64,000 bases of DNA from Phaeodactylum tricornutum CCAP 1055/1 (Eukaryota; Bacillariophyta; Bacillariophyceae; Surirellales; Neidiaceae): positions 640,419-704,418 of the forward strand of contig NC_011676.1 in NCBI RefSeq assembly GCF_000150955.2, read 5' to 3'. The position numbers were made by a program, and so were the translations under genes. Shown in pieces: positions 9,558 to 21,598 of this stretch (position 1 is its first letter; each line of letters starts with the position of its first letter). The notes below the pieces were generated by a model. That model was given only the letters and a program-made list of their open reading frames with translations. It did no database searches and was not told the DNA's origin.

Positions 9558-12500
9558 TCAAAGCCTGAAGGATAAGTCGCATTCACAGTTACATGTACAG
9601 ATCACCATATTACAATCAACTGACAGATCCAAGGATTGTGAGTGGACTAAATTGCAAAGTTCACTGGGAACACTTCCATGAAAGTAATTGTCATGCAGAA
9701 ATAAAGTCCTCATATTGCTAAGAAGACCAAGCTCAGTAGGTATTGTCCCTGAGAAGATATTGTCCACAAAACTGAGCTCCTCCAAGTTGGTGAGCAAGCC
9801 AAACTCTGTTGGAATTGTGCCAGAAAACAAATTATCAAAGAAGTCGATCATGACTACTTGACGTAGCAAACCGACTTGAGATGGAATTGTTCCTGATAGC
9901 AGATTGTCAGCAACATTAATAAATGCAGCCCGACTCAGAGCCCTCCATAATGGTGACGGAAGACTGTAATTCAATAAGTTTCGGTCGATCTGCAAATCTT
10001 CTAGTCGAGAGATGTCAGCAAGAGAAGATGGAATGCTACCATCTAAGTCATTGCGAAAGATCCATATTGAAAGTAGGTTGACGAGATTTCCAAGTTCCAT
10101 TGGTAGTGTTCCCGTCAAGATATTTGTGTCCAAGAATAAGTACTCCAGCTTTAACATATTGCCAATTTCTCTTGGTATTGAGCCGCTCAGATTGTTAGAC
10201 TGCAAGTTAAGTACAGTCAGTGAGGTCAAAAGACCCAATTCTGTAGGAATGAACCACTCCAAATTGTTTTCACTCAGCTCAAGCTCTATCAAGCCAGAAA
10301 TTGATCCCAGAGTTGATGGAATTTCACCGGAAAGAAAATTCTGCGACAGCACAATAGCTTTCAATCCCGTCAACAAGCCTAATTCTAAAGGAAGAGATCC
10401 TTGTAAATTGTTGTCTTCCAGTACCAGGTACTCAAATGTGTCTCCCAGACATGTCGGACTTGCAGTCCATGTTGTGTCAAAATACCAGTCACATTCAGGA
10501 GTGTATGTCATCCACCCGTCGTTTCTGATCCAAGCCTCTCCATTTGTTGATTCATACAAGGTTGCCAGTACAAAACGATGAAATAAACGTTTTTCGGAGA
10601 AATCATCAACATTGGGATCTTGCTCTAACCAAGAAAAAGCACGCGCTTGTGGGCTGGTTGGATCGCCAAGAGCTAAGCGTGTAAATTCAGGTAAGCTATT
10701 GTCCCGAAGTTCTTGGAGGCGATTGGCTGATGTGATAGTTGGCGAGATTACGTTAACACTTGATGGAATCATAGTTGGATTTAATGTCGGCATTGACAAC
10801 AGTCCTGATGGAAGAGGTCGTGAACTTTCCACACATTCACACTCACAATCACAGTTGACTTGAAAACAGTCCACAACTACAATCAGGTTGTTTTTCTTGA
10901 CCAGCTCACACAGTTCTTCCGGCAAAGCCCCCGTGAAAAAGTTGTTGTGTATTTGCAACTCTCGTAAACGAGTGAGAGCTCCCAAGCTGGAAGGAACTGT
11001 TCCAGTGAGCGAGTTTCCTTGAAGCCAGAGAAACTCCAAAGCAGTTAAGAGCCCAAACTCTGAGGGGAGCTCTCCACTCAAAAATACATTGTCATCAAAT
11101 CCCAATGAAACAATGTTCACCATGGCACCAATTTCCACTGGAATGGAGCCTTCAAACATATTTCGCCCAAAATCTAAATCCTTGACAGCAGTCCAGCTCG
11201 CAAATAAATCAGAAGGTAACCCTCCTGTAAAATCGTTGGAATGGAAAAAGCCTTTTCGACATTTTGTAAGGGAGGCTAGTTCCATTGGAAATGGACCCTG
11301 TAAACCAGCATTTGCTAATTGAAGGTCTTCCAATGCGATAAGGTTTGCAATTTGAGGTACCAAGGGGCCGAAAACAAAGTTGAAATTCATTCGCAAGTGT
11401 ACAAGTGAGTCCAGCAATTCCATCTCCTGCGGGATAGTCCCACGCAGTTTGTTCTTTACCAACGAAATGGCCCTGTAGATGCCTGCGTCGCAAATTGAAG
11501 ACGCACTCCCGAGGTCAGAAAACCAGGTGCACTCATCCGTTTCCGACAGCCAGCCATCATTTGTACTCCACATTTCTCCTCTCGTCGAATAGTAAAGCGT
11601 TGCTAGTGCGAATCGCTGTAGTCGACGAGAATTGGAATAGCTTGCCAAAAGCGGGTCATCCTTAAGCCAAGCTACGGCTCTTGACTGAGCAGACAAGGGA
11701 TCCTGCAGTGACATCTGTGTGTAGGTAGGCAAAGCTTCAATAGGAAACAGCTCAATTAATGTATTTGCTGAGGTTGGTGCGTCGCTTGATGATGCTGATA
11801 AGTTTCCCTCGTTTAGCGCACTGACTCCTTCATCAATGGATCTTGCTGAAAGGACTATACCCAACGCCAACGCAAGAATAATTATTATGAGTGTGCCAAG
11901 AACAGTGCAAATTATCTTCGGGCGAAAGAAAAAAGCCGTGTCTGGCAGAGGGTTTGCCTGGACAAGGGCAGTTGGTTTATTGTCTGTTGTACTTGTCTCA
12001 ATAAAACTATCATCAGGAACCAAGCTTGCTTCCACCAATATCCCGCTGGACTCATCCATGCTCAACAAGGACGACGTATGTAAAAATGATTCAGACTGCA
12101 AAAGATTCGAGTGTGCGCTTAAATCTTCGTTGTCATCTAAGGGACGAGTAAGGCCCATTGGAAATGCGCCTGGTCTAGATGCTCCTTCACAAAGTAATGG
12201 AGATGGCAAGGCAAAGGCAGCACTCCCTTCTTCCATTCCAATTTCATATTCAAAAGGGCGCGGTGCTTTCTCTCGTGCGTCGATTGTATCACGTTGCGAG
12301 CCAAATACGTCAGCCTCTGAAGCGATCGCGGGTATACGCGTGCGATATATTTGCGTTTGGACTGGTAGAGTATTGCTTTTGCCTTTCGCGTCCAACATCA
12401 CCGGCGCTCTCGACTGGGGATCACCGGAGCACTGTGTAGAAGCTGTCTGTGGCAACCCTTTTGCATTTTCTTGCGCGCCTGCATCTTCGTCAGTCAATGT

Positions 12501-12596
12501 GCCGTTCACATTGGGGGTGATTGAACCAGCCTCATTTATTACAATTGTTTCGCTTTCAGCAGTCTCCGTTTCCTCGCTATCCATCATGCCAATCAT
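9558..12596 (-). CDS. Two-module leucine-rich-repeat transmembrane protein
   Basis: A 1012-residue single-exon protein. The first ~225 residues are acidic and Ser/Thr-rich with no signal peptide. One strong membrane span follows near residues 230-252 (IICTVLGTLIIIILALALG), and the rest is LRR, so it is probably type II: N-terminus in the cytosol, LRRs outside. The LRRs are of the plant-type (LTGTVPSSLGALTRLRELQ, LSGEIPSTLGSISGLIELEL). The extracellular part consists of two copies of one module. Each begins with a cap containing RFxLATLYxSTxGExW and NDGW plus two cysteines, continues with LRRs, and ends with a Cys-rich cap (CDCECEC, CTCNCEC). There is no kinase domain. Such proteins in diatoms are candidates for surface recognition or adhesion; no ligand can be named. 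Confidence 0.85.
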   Translation of the reverse strand: MIGMMDSEETETAESETIVINEAGSITPNVNGTLTDEDAGAQENAKGLPQTASTQCSGDPQSRAPVMLDAKGKSNTLPVQTQIYRTRIPAIASEADVFGSQRDTIDAREKAPRPFEYEIGMEEGSAAFALPSPLLCEGASRPGAFPMGLTRPLDDNEDLSAHSNLLQSESFLHTSSLLSMDESSGILVEASLVPDDSFIETSTTDNKPTALVQANPLPDTAFFFRPKIICTVLGTLIIIILALALGIVLSARSIDEGVSALNEGNLSASSSDAPTSANTLIELFPIEALPTYTQMSLQDPLSAQSRAVAWLKDDPLLASYSNSRRLQRFALATLYYSTRGEMWSTNDGWLSETDECTWFSDLGSASSICDAGIYRAISLVKNKLRGTIPQEMELLDSLVHLRMNFNFVFGPLVPQIANLIALEDLQLANAGLQGPFPMELASLTKCRKGFFHSNDFTGGLPSDLFASWTAVKDLDFGRNMFEGSIPVEIGAMVNIVSLGFDDNVFLSGELPSEFGLLTALEFLWLQGNSLTGTVPSSLGALTRLRELQIHNNFFTGALPEELCELVKKNNLIVVVDCFQVNCDCECECVESSRPLPSGLLSMPTLNPTMIPSSVNVISPTITSANRLQELRDNSLPEFTRLALGDPTSPQARAFSWLEQDPNVDDFSEKRLFHRFVLATLYESTNGEAWIRNDGWMTYTPECDWYFDTTWTASPTCLGDTFEYLVLEDNNLQGSLPLELGLLTGLKAIVLSQNFLSGEIPSTLGSISGLIELELSENNLEWFIPTELGLLTSLTVLNLQSNNLSGSIPREIGNMLKLEYLFLDTNILTGTLPMELGNLVNLLSIWIFRNDLDGSIPSSLADISRLEDLQIDRNLLNYSLPSPLWRALSRAAFINVADNLLSGTIPSQVGLLRQVVMIDFFDNLFSGTIPTEFGLLTNLEELSFVDNIFSGTIPTELGLLSNMRTLFLHDNYFHGSVPSELCNLVHSQSLDLSVDCNMVICTCNCECDLSFRL

Positions 12597-13494
12597 TGAC
12601 GGGACCGACTGTGCTGCTGTTCTCGTAGTCTGGGAATTTCACAACACACGACAGTGAGCAATCATGCCTTCCTGACAGCTAGAATCGCTTCATCCGAATC
12701 TTGATGTTTGGTTCCGCGAGGCAGAGAATGTCTTGAGAATGTCTATCGAGTCATCATTTCCAATGAATGCACTGCTCCTTGACAATTCTTCTCGAACTAG
12801 TAATGTAAAGGGCAACCATCCAGTATCAATCAGCCTACTCTAGCAGACCCAAGTTTAAGCATGTTTCGACATGGATAGAGGCAAAACTTTTCCGATGAAA
12901 ACTTAATTCTCTGTCAAATCACAAAGCCAAGCTCTTTGGGTCACAAACTCAAAATCAATGTTATCGTGCAGCAAAAGAGCAGGCAACTTCTGCGCGAGCT
13001 TAGATCAGATGCCTTTGGGAACCAATTGGACAAAGAAAAAGTGCACCCGCATAAATAGGTAGACATTACGAGCGAATGAGTGAGACTGACTTTGAGAGCG
13101 CAGCATTAGAGCAGGCGTCCAATTTTCTATCGATCGGTCAATTCATCTTGAATAAACTAAAGGAGTTTTATAGCTTGGTCTTCCTGGAGGTACCCTATCT
13201 CCATCTCCCAGTAAATCAAGTGCCACGACCTAACGCTGGGTCCATTGATGAAGCTGGCTATCGCATTCCCGGAATCCAGTGCTCTACATGACGCGAACAA
13301 TCTCTATCGATTTTCCATCGATTTTCTGCAAAAAGTGGAAAAGATTCTGCTTCCGGAAAAATAAAGAGAGTGCTTTCGGAGCACCGTTCGAGACAATCGT
13401 GTGTTGGCCTTTTGCTCTTCCATACGGTACATTCCAAACAAATTTTATCTTCCGTCCTTTCGTGGCTTCTGTGGCTATTCTGCACTTTTGTTCA
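12597..13494. other. Intergenic, no gene supported
   Basis: About 900 nt between the LRR gene start and the Ku70 stop. A near-copy of the recurrent motif (CGACAGTGA, 12649-12657) lies about 55 nt upstream of the LRR start in sense orientation. A 71-codon plus-strand frame at 13076-13291 is preceded by an AT-rich CATAAATAGG but resembles nothing and is not called. Confidence 0.5.
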
Positions 13495-15966
13495 TCATTC
13501 GGTAAGCAATGGTTCAGACTTGATCACCCTCTTTCCAAACTCGTTTTCTAAAATAGGGACTAAACGGTCGATCAGGTCCTGTTTCTTACCGGAAACCTTC
13601 TCCCCGCAAGATCTCAGTTTCTTTTTTAAGTCGCTGTTCGTACATTCGAAGTATTGATCTCGGCTCCAAATAGTAAACCAGTCCAGCCGCGAATCGTCGG
13701 GTTCAACCTTGCGTTTCCTTGGCATCTTTTCGACTATACTATCATCGGGCAAGTTCGCCAAAAATACGTCAATTTCGTGTCGTGCCCGTTCTAGGACCAG
13801 ATCCTTATCGAGAATAGTCTCCGATGCCGGTTGTTCCGGCATGGGCTCTTCCAAAGCAACATGCTCAATGTAGTTCCACATTTTGAGCAGAGCCGCGTTT
13901 TCGAAGTTCTCCCCTATCCGAATACTATCAATGATTTGTCGTTGGATCAGTTTGGTGGCGGCCTTAACCAGGTCGGGAGAAGCCACATCGGTCCCTGTTG
14001 CCTCCCACACATTGGTCGCCTCGTCATCGTCCAGTTCCCGGACTTCGTCCTCGAAGGGCAAACTCACGACCAGCATTCCAGCGGGTCGGAGAATTTCTGG
14101 TAATTCATCATCGAAGTGGCTGTCAACCCTTTCCTCGGGCAACGGAACCAAGGCTACTAGTCGTGCAGCTGCTGTTACCTTGGTCAAGAGTTCTCCCACG
14201 GCCACCACCTTTTTCCGCAACATGCTCGCGTGAAGGTGTGCAAAAGCGGCGGTACTCCCTTCAACGCTCTCCTCGTCGGGGACACAAAAGTACGAACGTT
14301 CCATGGTGTGCGCCAGCGGAATGGACTGGTCGTCGTGAAACCCCAGGAGGATGAGGGACGCAAAGTCTGGATTGGCGTTGCAGGATCGCCGAATCGCGTC
14401 CCGGTCGGCGTAACTCATGGGTATCTTTTCGCCACCAAACTCGACGTAGGTCTGTATGCGGTCGGCGCCGCCGCCCCAAGAGTTTTTTGCGTGACCGGTG
14501 CCCCAGCTTTGTTCCAACAATTCGCTCCCACGCACCGTAACGGTTTGCGTTAGTTTTTCCAGAGCGCTGGAGATCGAGCAACAGTGACCAATGAGTGAGA
14601 GATTCTTGTGAAGAGTCCAACACAAGACAATCCAACGAGGGGGACCTTGAAACTGGCGACAGTTCGACTTACCGTCCGGTTTCTTGGTGTACGTGGTATT
14701 GCTTGGGTGGTCGCGATTCCTGCACGAGTCGATACAGATTGAGTTGTATGTTCGGGTCGTTGGGTGGACGTTCCTTCCAGTCCGGCAGCAAGAGTGGGAC
14801 TCCGACCGCCCGTCGCGCTTGTTTCCACTGACGGTGTGTTTCCGGTAGGATGTCAACCAGCAACGTCCACGCGGTAGACGGGGCCACGTCCATTTCCAAT
14901 TGTTCGTAGACGGACGAGTCCACGTTGTCTTGATCGGGTCCGTTTGGAAGGGGCCAGACTGTAACGTCTATCCCGGCTTCGGCGGCGTCGTGCAGGGCGG
15001 TCTGTAGGAGTTGTCGCTGGGAACAGCCATCGGGATCGTCACCGTCACTCGACACGGGATGGGCGTTGTTGGTAAAGATCCATACATGTTGCCAATCGGC
15101 TGGTCGGGTGGGAGTAGTTTTGCGGACGCACTTGGCGCGACCAAAGACTTGGAGTGCGTGAAACAGGGCTGTTTGGAGCGGATGGGGTGCCGTCGTTGTT
15201 GGCGTAGTGGGAGTGGTGGTCGGGGATGTGACGTGCCGGTGACCGTACAACTGGGGAAGGTCAATTCGACGGCCGCGCACGGGATGATCCTGGACGGCTT
15301 GTAAGGTTTGTACGGCGGCTTTCCCCGGTGGTGCGAGGGGAACTATTTCGTGTGCTGTACTAGGCAACGGTCCGTGGACGAAGCGATCGTAGTCGTCATC
15401 ATTGTCGTCCTCGTGCTCCTCCTCATCATCATTGTAATCTTCTCTAGGAAACGATGTTGTTGTTGTTTTTGTTGTTGCTGTTGTTGTTGGAACGGGTAAT
15501 CGGGGGCGGGTATTGTAGCAGTAAAGCCCGAGCGCATCACGTTGTCCGGTTGCGGCAAAGACGCTGGCGCGGACTTGGGCCCTTACGAGCGCCTCACAGG
15601 CGTGCAGGACGACATCCAAGGGAGCGATAAGGTCGTCGGGAAATTCGGGATCCGGAAGCGAAGCCCGCAGCATATCGGGACCGCAATCGAGTAAAATCAG
15701 CAAATGCTGTGCGACGGGCACGTCGGGGAGGACCGTCGACGCCTCACCGTGTTGCTTATTGCTGTTCTTGTCGTCGTCGTTGTCTCCGAACCAGTCGGGC
15801 TGTGTTTATGTGTAAAAAAGGAGAATAGAGAGACACGATGCGTGGGTGAGCATGAACGAAAGTGAAATGACATTCCCCGCGAGGAGGGATACGAGACTGT
15901 AACATAAGGATGAATCGCACGAACCTCGTCTCCCCAGAGATTGTCATCATCGGAATCGTTGTCCAT
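13495..15966 (-). CDS. KU70: Ku70 (XRCC6), DNA end-binding subunit
   Basis: Ku70 pairs with Ku80 to form the ring that binds DNA double-strand ends and starts non-homologous end joining. I read three exons: 15966-15925 (42 nt), 15799-14673 and 14566-13495, giving 746 residues. Introns are 15924-15800 (donor GTTCG, acceptor CACAG) and 14672-14567 (donor GTAAGT, acceptor TCCAG); both joins keep the frame. Exon 1 encodes MDNDSDDDNLWGDE, joined to PDWFGDNDDD, a typical acidic Ku70 start. Exon 2 is the vWA-like domain (HLLILLDCGPDM), interrupted by a Thr- and Asp-rich low-complexity insertion from a GTT repeat. Exon 3 holds the Ku core (MERSYFCVPDEES) and a C-terminal SAP DNA-binding motif (SDLKKKLRSCGEKVSGKKQD). 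Conservation of the core makes the call firm; exon 1 is inferred from splice signals. Confidence 0.9.
15460..15493. repeat. GTT/AAC trinucleotide repeat inside Ku70
   Basis: Imperfect GTT repeat on the plus strand that encodes a Thr-rich stretch in the vWA domain of Ku70. Likely length-variable. Confidence 0.7.
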
Positions 15967-16403
15967 TGGACAAACACAGCAGTAGAAGTGCTACGATACG
16001 GCACGGATGGATGCAGTCAATGTTGGAGTGTCCAGGTTCCCCATTCAAAGCCGACTCGGTAGCCTCCCCGAGAATGTTTGACAGAGAAATATCATGGTTC
16101 ATTATCATGGTCGTGTGTACCGTCGCTTCCTCGTTGGACGCTCGGATTGTTCCTGACACTTCCTTCCCTTTGTAATTTTAAATCCAACTATAAATTTAAA
16201 TATTGAACGATCCATACGCGGATTCGTTTTCTCGGCAGGCCGGCGTGCCGCGCCGGAATCCCCACCCAGGTGTCGGAGGGCCCGTCACCATGGCGGTCTT
16301 GACGGCCTTCCCGTCTCTCGATGCCACACTCCGTTTCTTCTGCCTCCCTTATTTGCCGTTGTATTCGTTCGTTTGTTTGTCCACGATCAATAGCACCAAA
16401 CAC
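15967..16403. other. Divergent promoter region of Ku70 and importin-5-like gene
   Basis: Both genes read outward from here. An AT-rich block with CTATAAATTTAAATA near 16190 could be a TATA-like element. The importin frame is open upstream of its chosen ATG as far as another ATG at 16203, but that stretch does not look like importin sequence. Confidence 0.4.
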
Positions 16404-19400
16404 ATGTCCGAGTTCCTAACCACAGACGTCTTGGACGCGCTCCTTTCGGCGTCCCACGTCGAGCGACAGGCGGCGGAAGCCGTACTCCGGAACTGGACGG
16501 TGGATCAGCGCATTCGTGCCTTGCTACAGGCCTTGACGCAGCAGCCTTCAACGAACTTGCCACAATCACAGGCAATTGCCGTACGGGAACCGGTGTCGCG
16601 TACGGAACACCACCAACAATTGCTCGCCGTCTTGTTGCGCCGGGAGATTCAGCAATCGTCGCACGTGGCGCTCCTGCACGACGCGATGGAACCTCTCCTC
16701 CAGCGGATTGTAACACACTCCGATTCTCCCGGTGTTAGTACCAATGTGGTGGGAGACTGTGTGGCCGAAATTGTTTCCGTTACGGCGGCACTGGCCTCCC
16801 ACGACGATGGCGTCCGTCTCGTACGCCGTATCCTGTCCTCCGTGGCCGAGCCGGTACGTACCCGATCTAGTAGTCCGCGGGACGCTATGATGCAGTGTGA
16901 CACGCACACTCAGTATACTCCCTTGCGAAACGACACACGCATATGCACATACTACATATATTAATCTACTTACTCACTCACAATCAATGTCGGTCTCTCT
17001 CGTAGGCATCCCACGCCGACCTTTCCTCATTGAAACTCTTGGTTGCCGTGGCGGAACGGGCACCGACCGTCTTTGCACCCGCCGTGGCCGATGACGTTTC
17101 GACTCTGGTTTCAACCGCACTCCGTCACGCGATCCATACCGGCCCTCCAACGGCCTCCCAGGTTCAACACCCTGGCAACGTCATCCGCATCCTCACCGAC
17201 CTCGTCGTCGCCACCGCCCGGGCTCACGAATCTGTACACAGTTACGGTGACAGTAGTGGTACCACCCTCGATCCCAACACTCGGTCGAGTCAACTCGGCC
17301 GTACCTGTCTCGTACCGCTCCTCGAAACTATACGACACGTACACGATCGGGACGTCGTCTCCAAACTGTTGCAAGCCTTGACCTCGGCGGCGGAACACGT
17401 TCCCGCGCTCCTGGCCGGATCGCCGCACACCCTACCAATACTCGTCACCGTACTCAGCGATGTCGCACACGATGCCACCGACACGGATGTCGATCTACAA
17501 CTCCAAGCCGTACAAGTACTGGCCTCGCTCGTTGAACACCACAACGTCAAACATCATCGCCTGACCCCCCAACTCGTTCAAGCCATACTCCAAGGCACCA
17601 ACGGTAAGCACGGAGTTGTCCAACTCTGTCTACACGCCATGGTACACGGCACCGACGACGATTGGGACGACGAACCCCTCGTCTGGCACCAATATAGCAA
17701 TGACAACGCCTCCGATGAAACGGCCGCCTTTGCCCAGGAACTCCTTCACACCGTACTACAGGCACTCGGTAAACTCGCTTTGGACGTCGTCCTTCCCAGT
17801 GTGGAACGCTTATGTTCGTCTCCCGAACCCACCGCCGTCCGCGCGGGACTGGCCGCACTCCAAGTCGCCGTCCAAGCCGCTCCCGTCAGCATTCAACCCC
17901 ATTTGCCCGTCGTCGGCCGCGCCGCCTTGACCTGGGCTGCACCGACCCACCATTCTTTCCGAGTCCAGTTCCAAGCCACACAACTGGCCGGCGTCTTGTG
18001 TGAACTCCCCGGTGACGCTACCGTACGTACACTGTACGGACCGCAACTCCTGCAAGCGCTAGCCGTCGCCACCGGCAGTCCCTGTCCCCACGTAGCCGCC
18101 GTCGCCTCCACCGCCATTGTTTCCTACTGCCGCGGCGACGGCATCACCGAGGTAGACGCTGCACAATTCGTCGTACCGTATCTAACTGACGTACTGCACG
18201 CCCTCGTTCACGGTCCCCTGTCGCTCTCCCGAACCGACCGCAGCCAGGTAGTGGTCGTGATTCGTGCCGTCGGTGCCTGGCCTGCCTGGCGCAAGCTTCC
18301 GGTCCCGCCTTTGCCCCCTATTACTCCCACGTCGTTCCTGGTCTGTGGGCCATCTCGCAGGATGCCGCAACCGGTAATCCCGAACTCGCCCACTTGCGTG
18401 GTGCCGCGCTCGAGGCCGCTACCATCATCGGGCAGGCCTTGGGTGACACACACCGGGAACTCTTCGTCGCCGATGCCGTAAACATGATGGACTGGGCGGT
18501 GCCTTACTTGAACTCCGGGGCGACCCACGTACCACTCGAACAGCTCTTGTCAGCCTGTGCCCGCGTCGCTTCGGTCCTCGGTGAAGACTACGCTCCCTAC
18601 GCGGGAGTCGTACTACCGCATTTGATGCAACGCGCCACCGCAGCCGCGGATATGGAAGTCACTGAAGGCGACCAGGCCGGATGGGACGCCACCCAACGAC
18701 AACAAGTCGTCCGGGATGATGAACAAGGCACCGAGAGTATGACCATTGCCATACCCGGTCGTGGCCTGGCGAAAGTCACCGTCAACACAACCAGAATTCA
18801 GGAAAAAGCCCAGGCCGTTCGCGCCATCTACGAGCACGCGGTTGCTCTGGGTGCCGCCTTTCCGCAATCCGAAGCGTGTCTGGACGCATTTCTAGAGTTG
18901 GTGCGCTTCCCGTACTCGGCTGAGATTCGGGCCGTGTCGGCGCAAACCCTAGCAGCCATTTACGAAGCTTCCTGCGCCCATGGCGAAGACGGGGGTATGC
19001 GTGTTCCAGCAACGTACCTTCCACTCATAGCCCAAGGAATTGCCACACAAATCTACGAGCAGGATGAGGCCGATATGGACGCGCTCTACGCCATGGCAGA
19101 TTCCCTCAGCGAGATCTACTATAGTATCTATCGCAGGCTCGCCAAGTTTGGACCAGTGTTGCTAGAGAAGTTTACCGTGGGTACGGCGTCAGCAACGGTA
19201 CAGTTGTTCATGCAAGCTATGGTGGCTTGTTTAGAACGACGACGCGAAACGGCTGATATTCTTTCCGGGAGCCCACAATCTCCGCTCGGCGAAGATGAAC
19301 ACGCCGAATACGCAGAGTTGTTGCGGCTAGAGGAAACACTCTTGACGCCCCTCGTCGATGCAGTTGGATACACGCTAAAATTCCTGCGCCACGAGTTCCT

Positions 19401-20190
19401 CCCGATTTTCGAGGCGCACGTACTCCCCGTGCTCGGTCCGTACCTGTCGACCGGCAACGACATTCGCGCACGGCTCGCGACCGTTTGTCTCTTTGACGAC
19501 TGTGTAGAATATTGCGGTGCCGCAGCCGCCGCCAAGTTCGCTCCCATGCTTATGGAGGGAGCCTTGTTGGGTATGAACGATGCTAGTAATGGGCAGGACG
19601 AAGAGCTCCTGAGGGCGGCCATTTATGGAATTGCACAAATTGCCCGCTACGCTCCGAGTTCCGTACTAGCACCTCACGCCCACAGTCTTGTACAGCATTT
19701 AGCAACCATCTCCAGTCAGCCCAAGGATGAAGCCGACAATGTGGCTATTCACGAGAATGCTGTGTCGACGCTAGCGTCACTCGTTCTGATCGGCAACGCT
19801 CCTTTCCGAGGATCCGCGTTTGTCAAGCCGGAGACGGCCCTTCACATTTTTCTCGCGAATTTGCCGTTGCGCGAGGATGCAGACGAAGCCAAAATTTGTC
19901 ACAGCGGATTGTGTGATCTAGTCGAGCGTAATACGATCGACGTGACAGAGACCTGTCAGGAACTAATTCGCATCATCGGTGAGATACTGGTTTATGTGGA
20001 CGACGAGGAGGATCTTGCAAGTCCCGAAACGCTCCTGCGCAGTGTTGGTATCTTATTTCGCATGCAAAAGGAAGTCCATGGCGACGCAATGCAACGGGCA
20101 TTCGCGTCAATTCCGGATGAGGCACAGGCGGCGATTAATAACGCCATGCAGCAACATTCCCGTCAATTCAACTGTGTCGTGACACCGTAA
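16404..20190 (+). CDS. Importin-5 / karyopherin beta-3 type nuclear import receptor, one apparent frameshift
   Basis: A HEAT-repeat karyopherin related to human IPO5 and yeast Kap121, which carries ribosomal proteins, histones and other cargo through nuclear pores with Ran. Exon 1 is 16404-16853 (start MSEFLTTDVLDALL), intron 16854-17005 (GTACGT..CGTAG), then coding from 17006 (ASHADLSSLKLLVAVAER) to 20190. The reading frame changes by one base at about 18276-18278. Before it the protein reads QVVVVIRAVGA and after it LACLAQASGPAFAPYY; with one extra base there (CC to CCC) the join aligns gaplessly to human IPO5 (VTSIASVADTAEEKFVPYY). The second half has the family landmarks LRGAALEAATIIG, TRIQEKAQAVRAIYEHA and CLFDDCVEYCG. 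With that base the protein is about 1211 residues, near family size. The missing base is more likely an assembly or sequencing slip than decay, since both sides are well conserved. Confidence 0.9.
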
Positions 20191-20255
20191 CAGATACGAT
20201 AGCTAGATAAGTGTCTACAATTTTAGCAAAAGCTTTTGAAGATCTCAGGCTAAAA

Positions 20256-21211
20256 CTACGGCGACGGCATGGACGATGCTCGTTCGAGCCTTAACTGGGA
20301 AAGTGTCAGCTTGATGGACGATAGCAGTGCCACGGCAAAGCAACCCAAGCTAATTATTTGAAGCGGATACCTTTGCGCCAAGGCACGATCCAAGACCAGC
20401 TGATGCCAAAGAAAAAAAAGTGTGCGGTGAGCCAACCAATACTTGATCACATTGTATATGGAGCAATTGGAGCGAGACTGTGCAATTACGACTCTGTGCT
20501 TACCTCCACTACTTGCTTGGTCATGTACAACAGATTTGGCCAACAATTCAAGGTTGTGTTTATGTAGGACAAACAGTGCGCAATCAAGCCCATCATAGCG
20601 GCTGCTACCAGCAAACCAATAGTGCGCCGACCCGGCTTCAAAAGATCAAATTCTAGCAATACTCGATTCATGATGGCTAATAAAAACAGCTGAACGCTGC
20701 ACAAAAACGACCAACGGGAAACAACAAATTCCATTAGAAAGTTGCCCCGCAGAAAGTGATATACATCGCCGTATTGGGATACATCAAAGCGTCCCAATAG
20801 TAACAGCGTAGATCCAACGGTAGTGGTAATGACAGTAAGTAAACTCAAGCATAAAGTACCGAGTGCCGAAGAGTGGTACACCCACAAAGCTACACGTTCG
20901 GTGCGAGACAAAGTCTTGGTCGCCTTAGCTTGTTGAACCATCGCAAAGAGCGAAGCCAACGAAGATCCCGCTAGTAGACTTGCTGGTATCCGAAGACCAC
21001 CGAAAAAAGCGAGCGCTGCCGTGTCAAAAGCCGGTCCTGCCGTTACACCGAGGGAGGTACTGCTGCAACAGCTATTGCTACTCGCCGCACCGGAGGACGG
21101 TGTGGTCATAATGTTGGCGGAGACGAATGGCTGAACTGCTGGGAATGGCAATGCGGAACGTTGATAGAGATCAGGAGAAACAAGCAACATAGACAATGCA
21201 GAGACAGTCAT
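20256..21211 (-). CDS. Multi-pass membrane protein of unknown family
   Basis: Two exons on the minus strand: 21211-20504 and 20399-20256, with an intron 20503-20400 (donor GTAAGC, acceptor GCATCAG after a T-rich tract). Together they give 283 residues. The exon 2 frame continues into a last membrane span (YPLQIISLGCFAVALL), which argues for splicing rather than the short read-through end. Five hydrophobic spans are visible (ALAFFGGLRIPASLLAG, SALGTLCLSLLTVITT, and others). I do not recognise the family and see no catalytic motif. Its stop lies only 65 nt from the stop of the importin gene, a convergent arrangement. Confidence 0.7.
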
Positions 21212-21363
21212 GCTGCATTTTGCACGCGGATACTGTCAAGCGGTTGGCATCATTCGAGTCGTCCTCCCGCATCTTGCTCATACGACGGTATCTTCATGGC
21301 CACTGGCAAATTCTGGGTCCCGTCTTTCGTCATTCTTGACTGAAAAATGCAAAAAAGCCGCGG

Positions 21364-21598
21364 TGGGAGACCAGGGAAATCCCCGTGACGTAGTATAAGT
21401 GACACACTCACAAACCTGATTTACATCATATTCGTGTTTCATTGCTGTACCTGTTGTCTGGCGTGCTGGCTTTTCGATTCAAACAAGCAACAACTATTTT
21501 CATGCCCCTTGGCCATTGCGCCAATGCTTATTGAGCCATTGCCAATTGCACAGTTGTACACCTATTCTATTTCGCAGTAAAAGTAGTCACTCATTGCT
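21364..21598 (+). repeat. Left terminal inverted repeat
   Basis: Inverted counterpart of 24027-24245. It contains a ~13-bp segment, just inside the shared GCCCCTTGGCCATTGCG block, that the right copy lacks. Confidence 0.85.

Noticed and set aside
11836-12657. 273-codon plus-strand frame opposite the LRR gene
   Set aside because: Antisense to the cytosolic tail and membrane span of the LRR protein; no protein family character.
13076-13291. 71-codon plus-strand frame after an AT-rich CATAAATAGG
   Set aside because: No homologue recognised and no conserved pattern; length is within chance.
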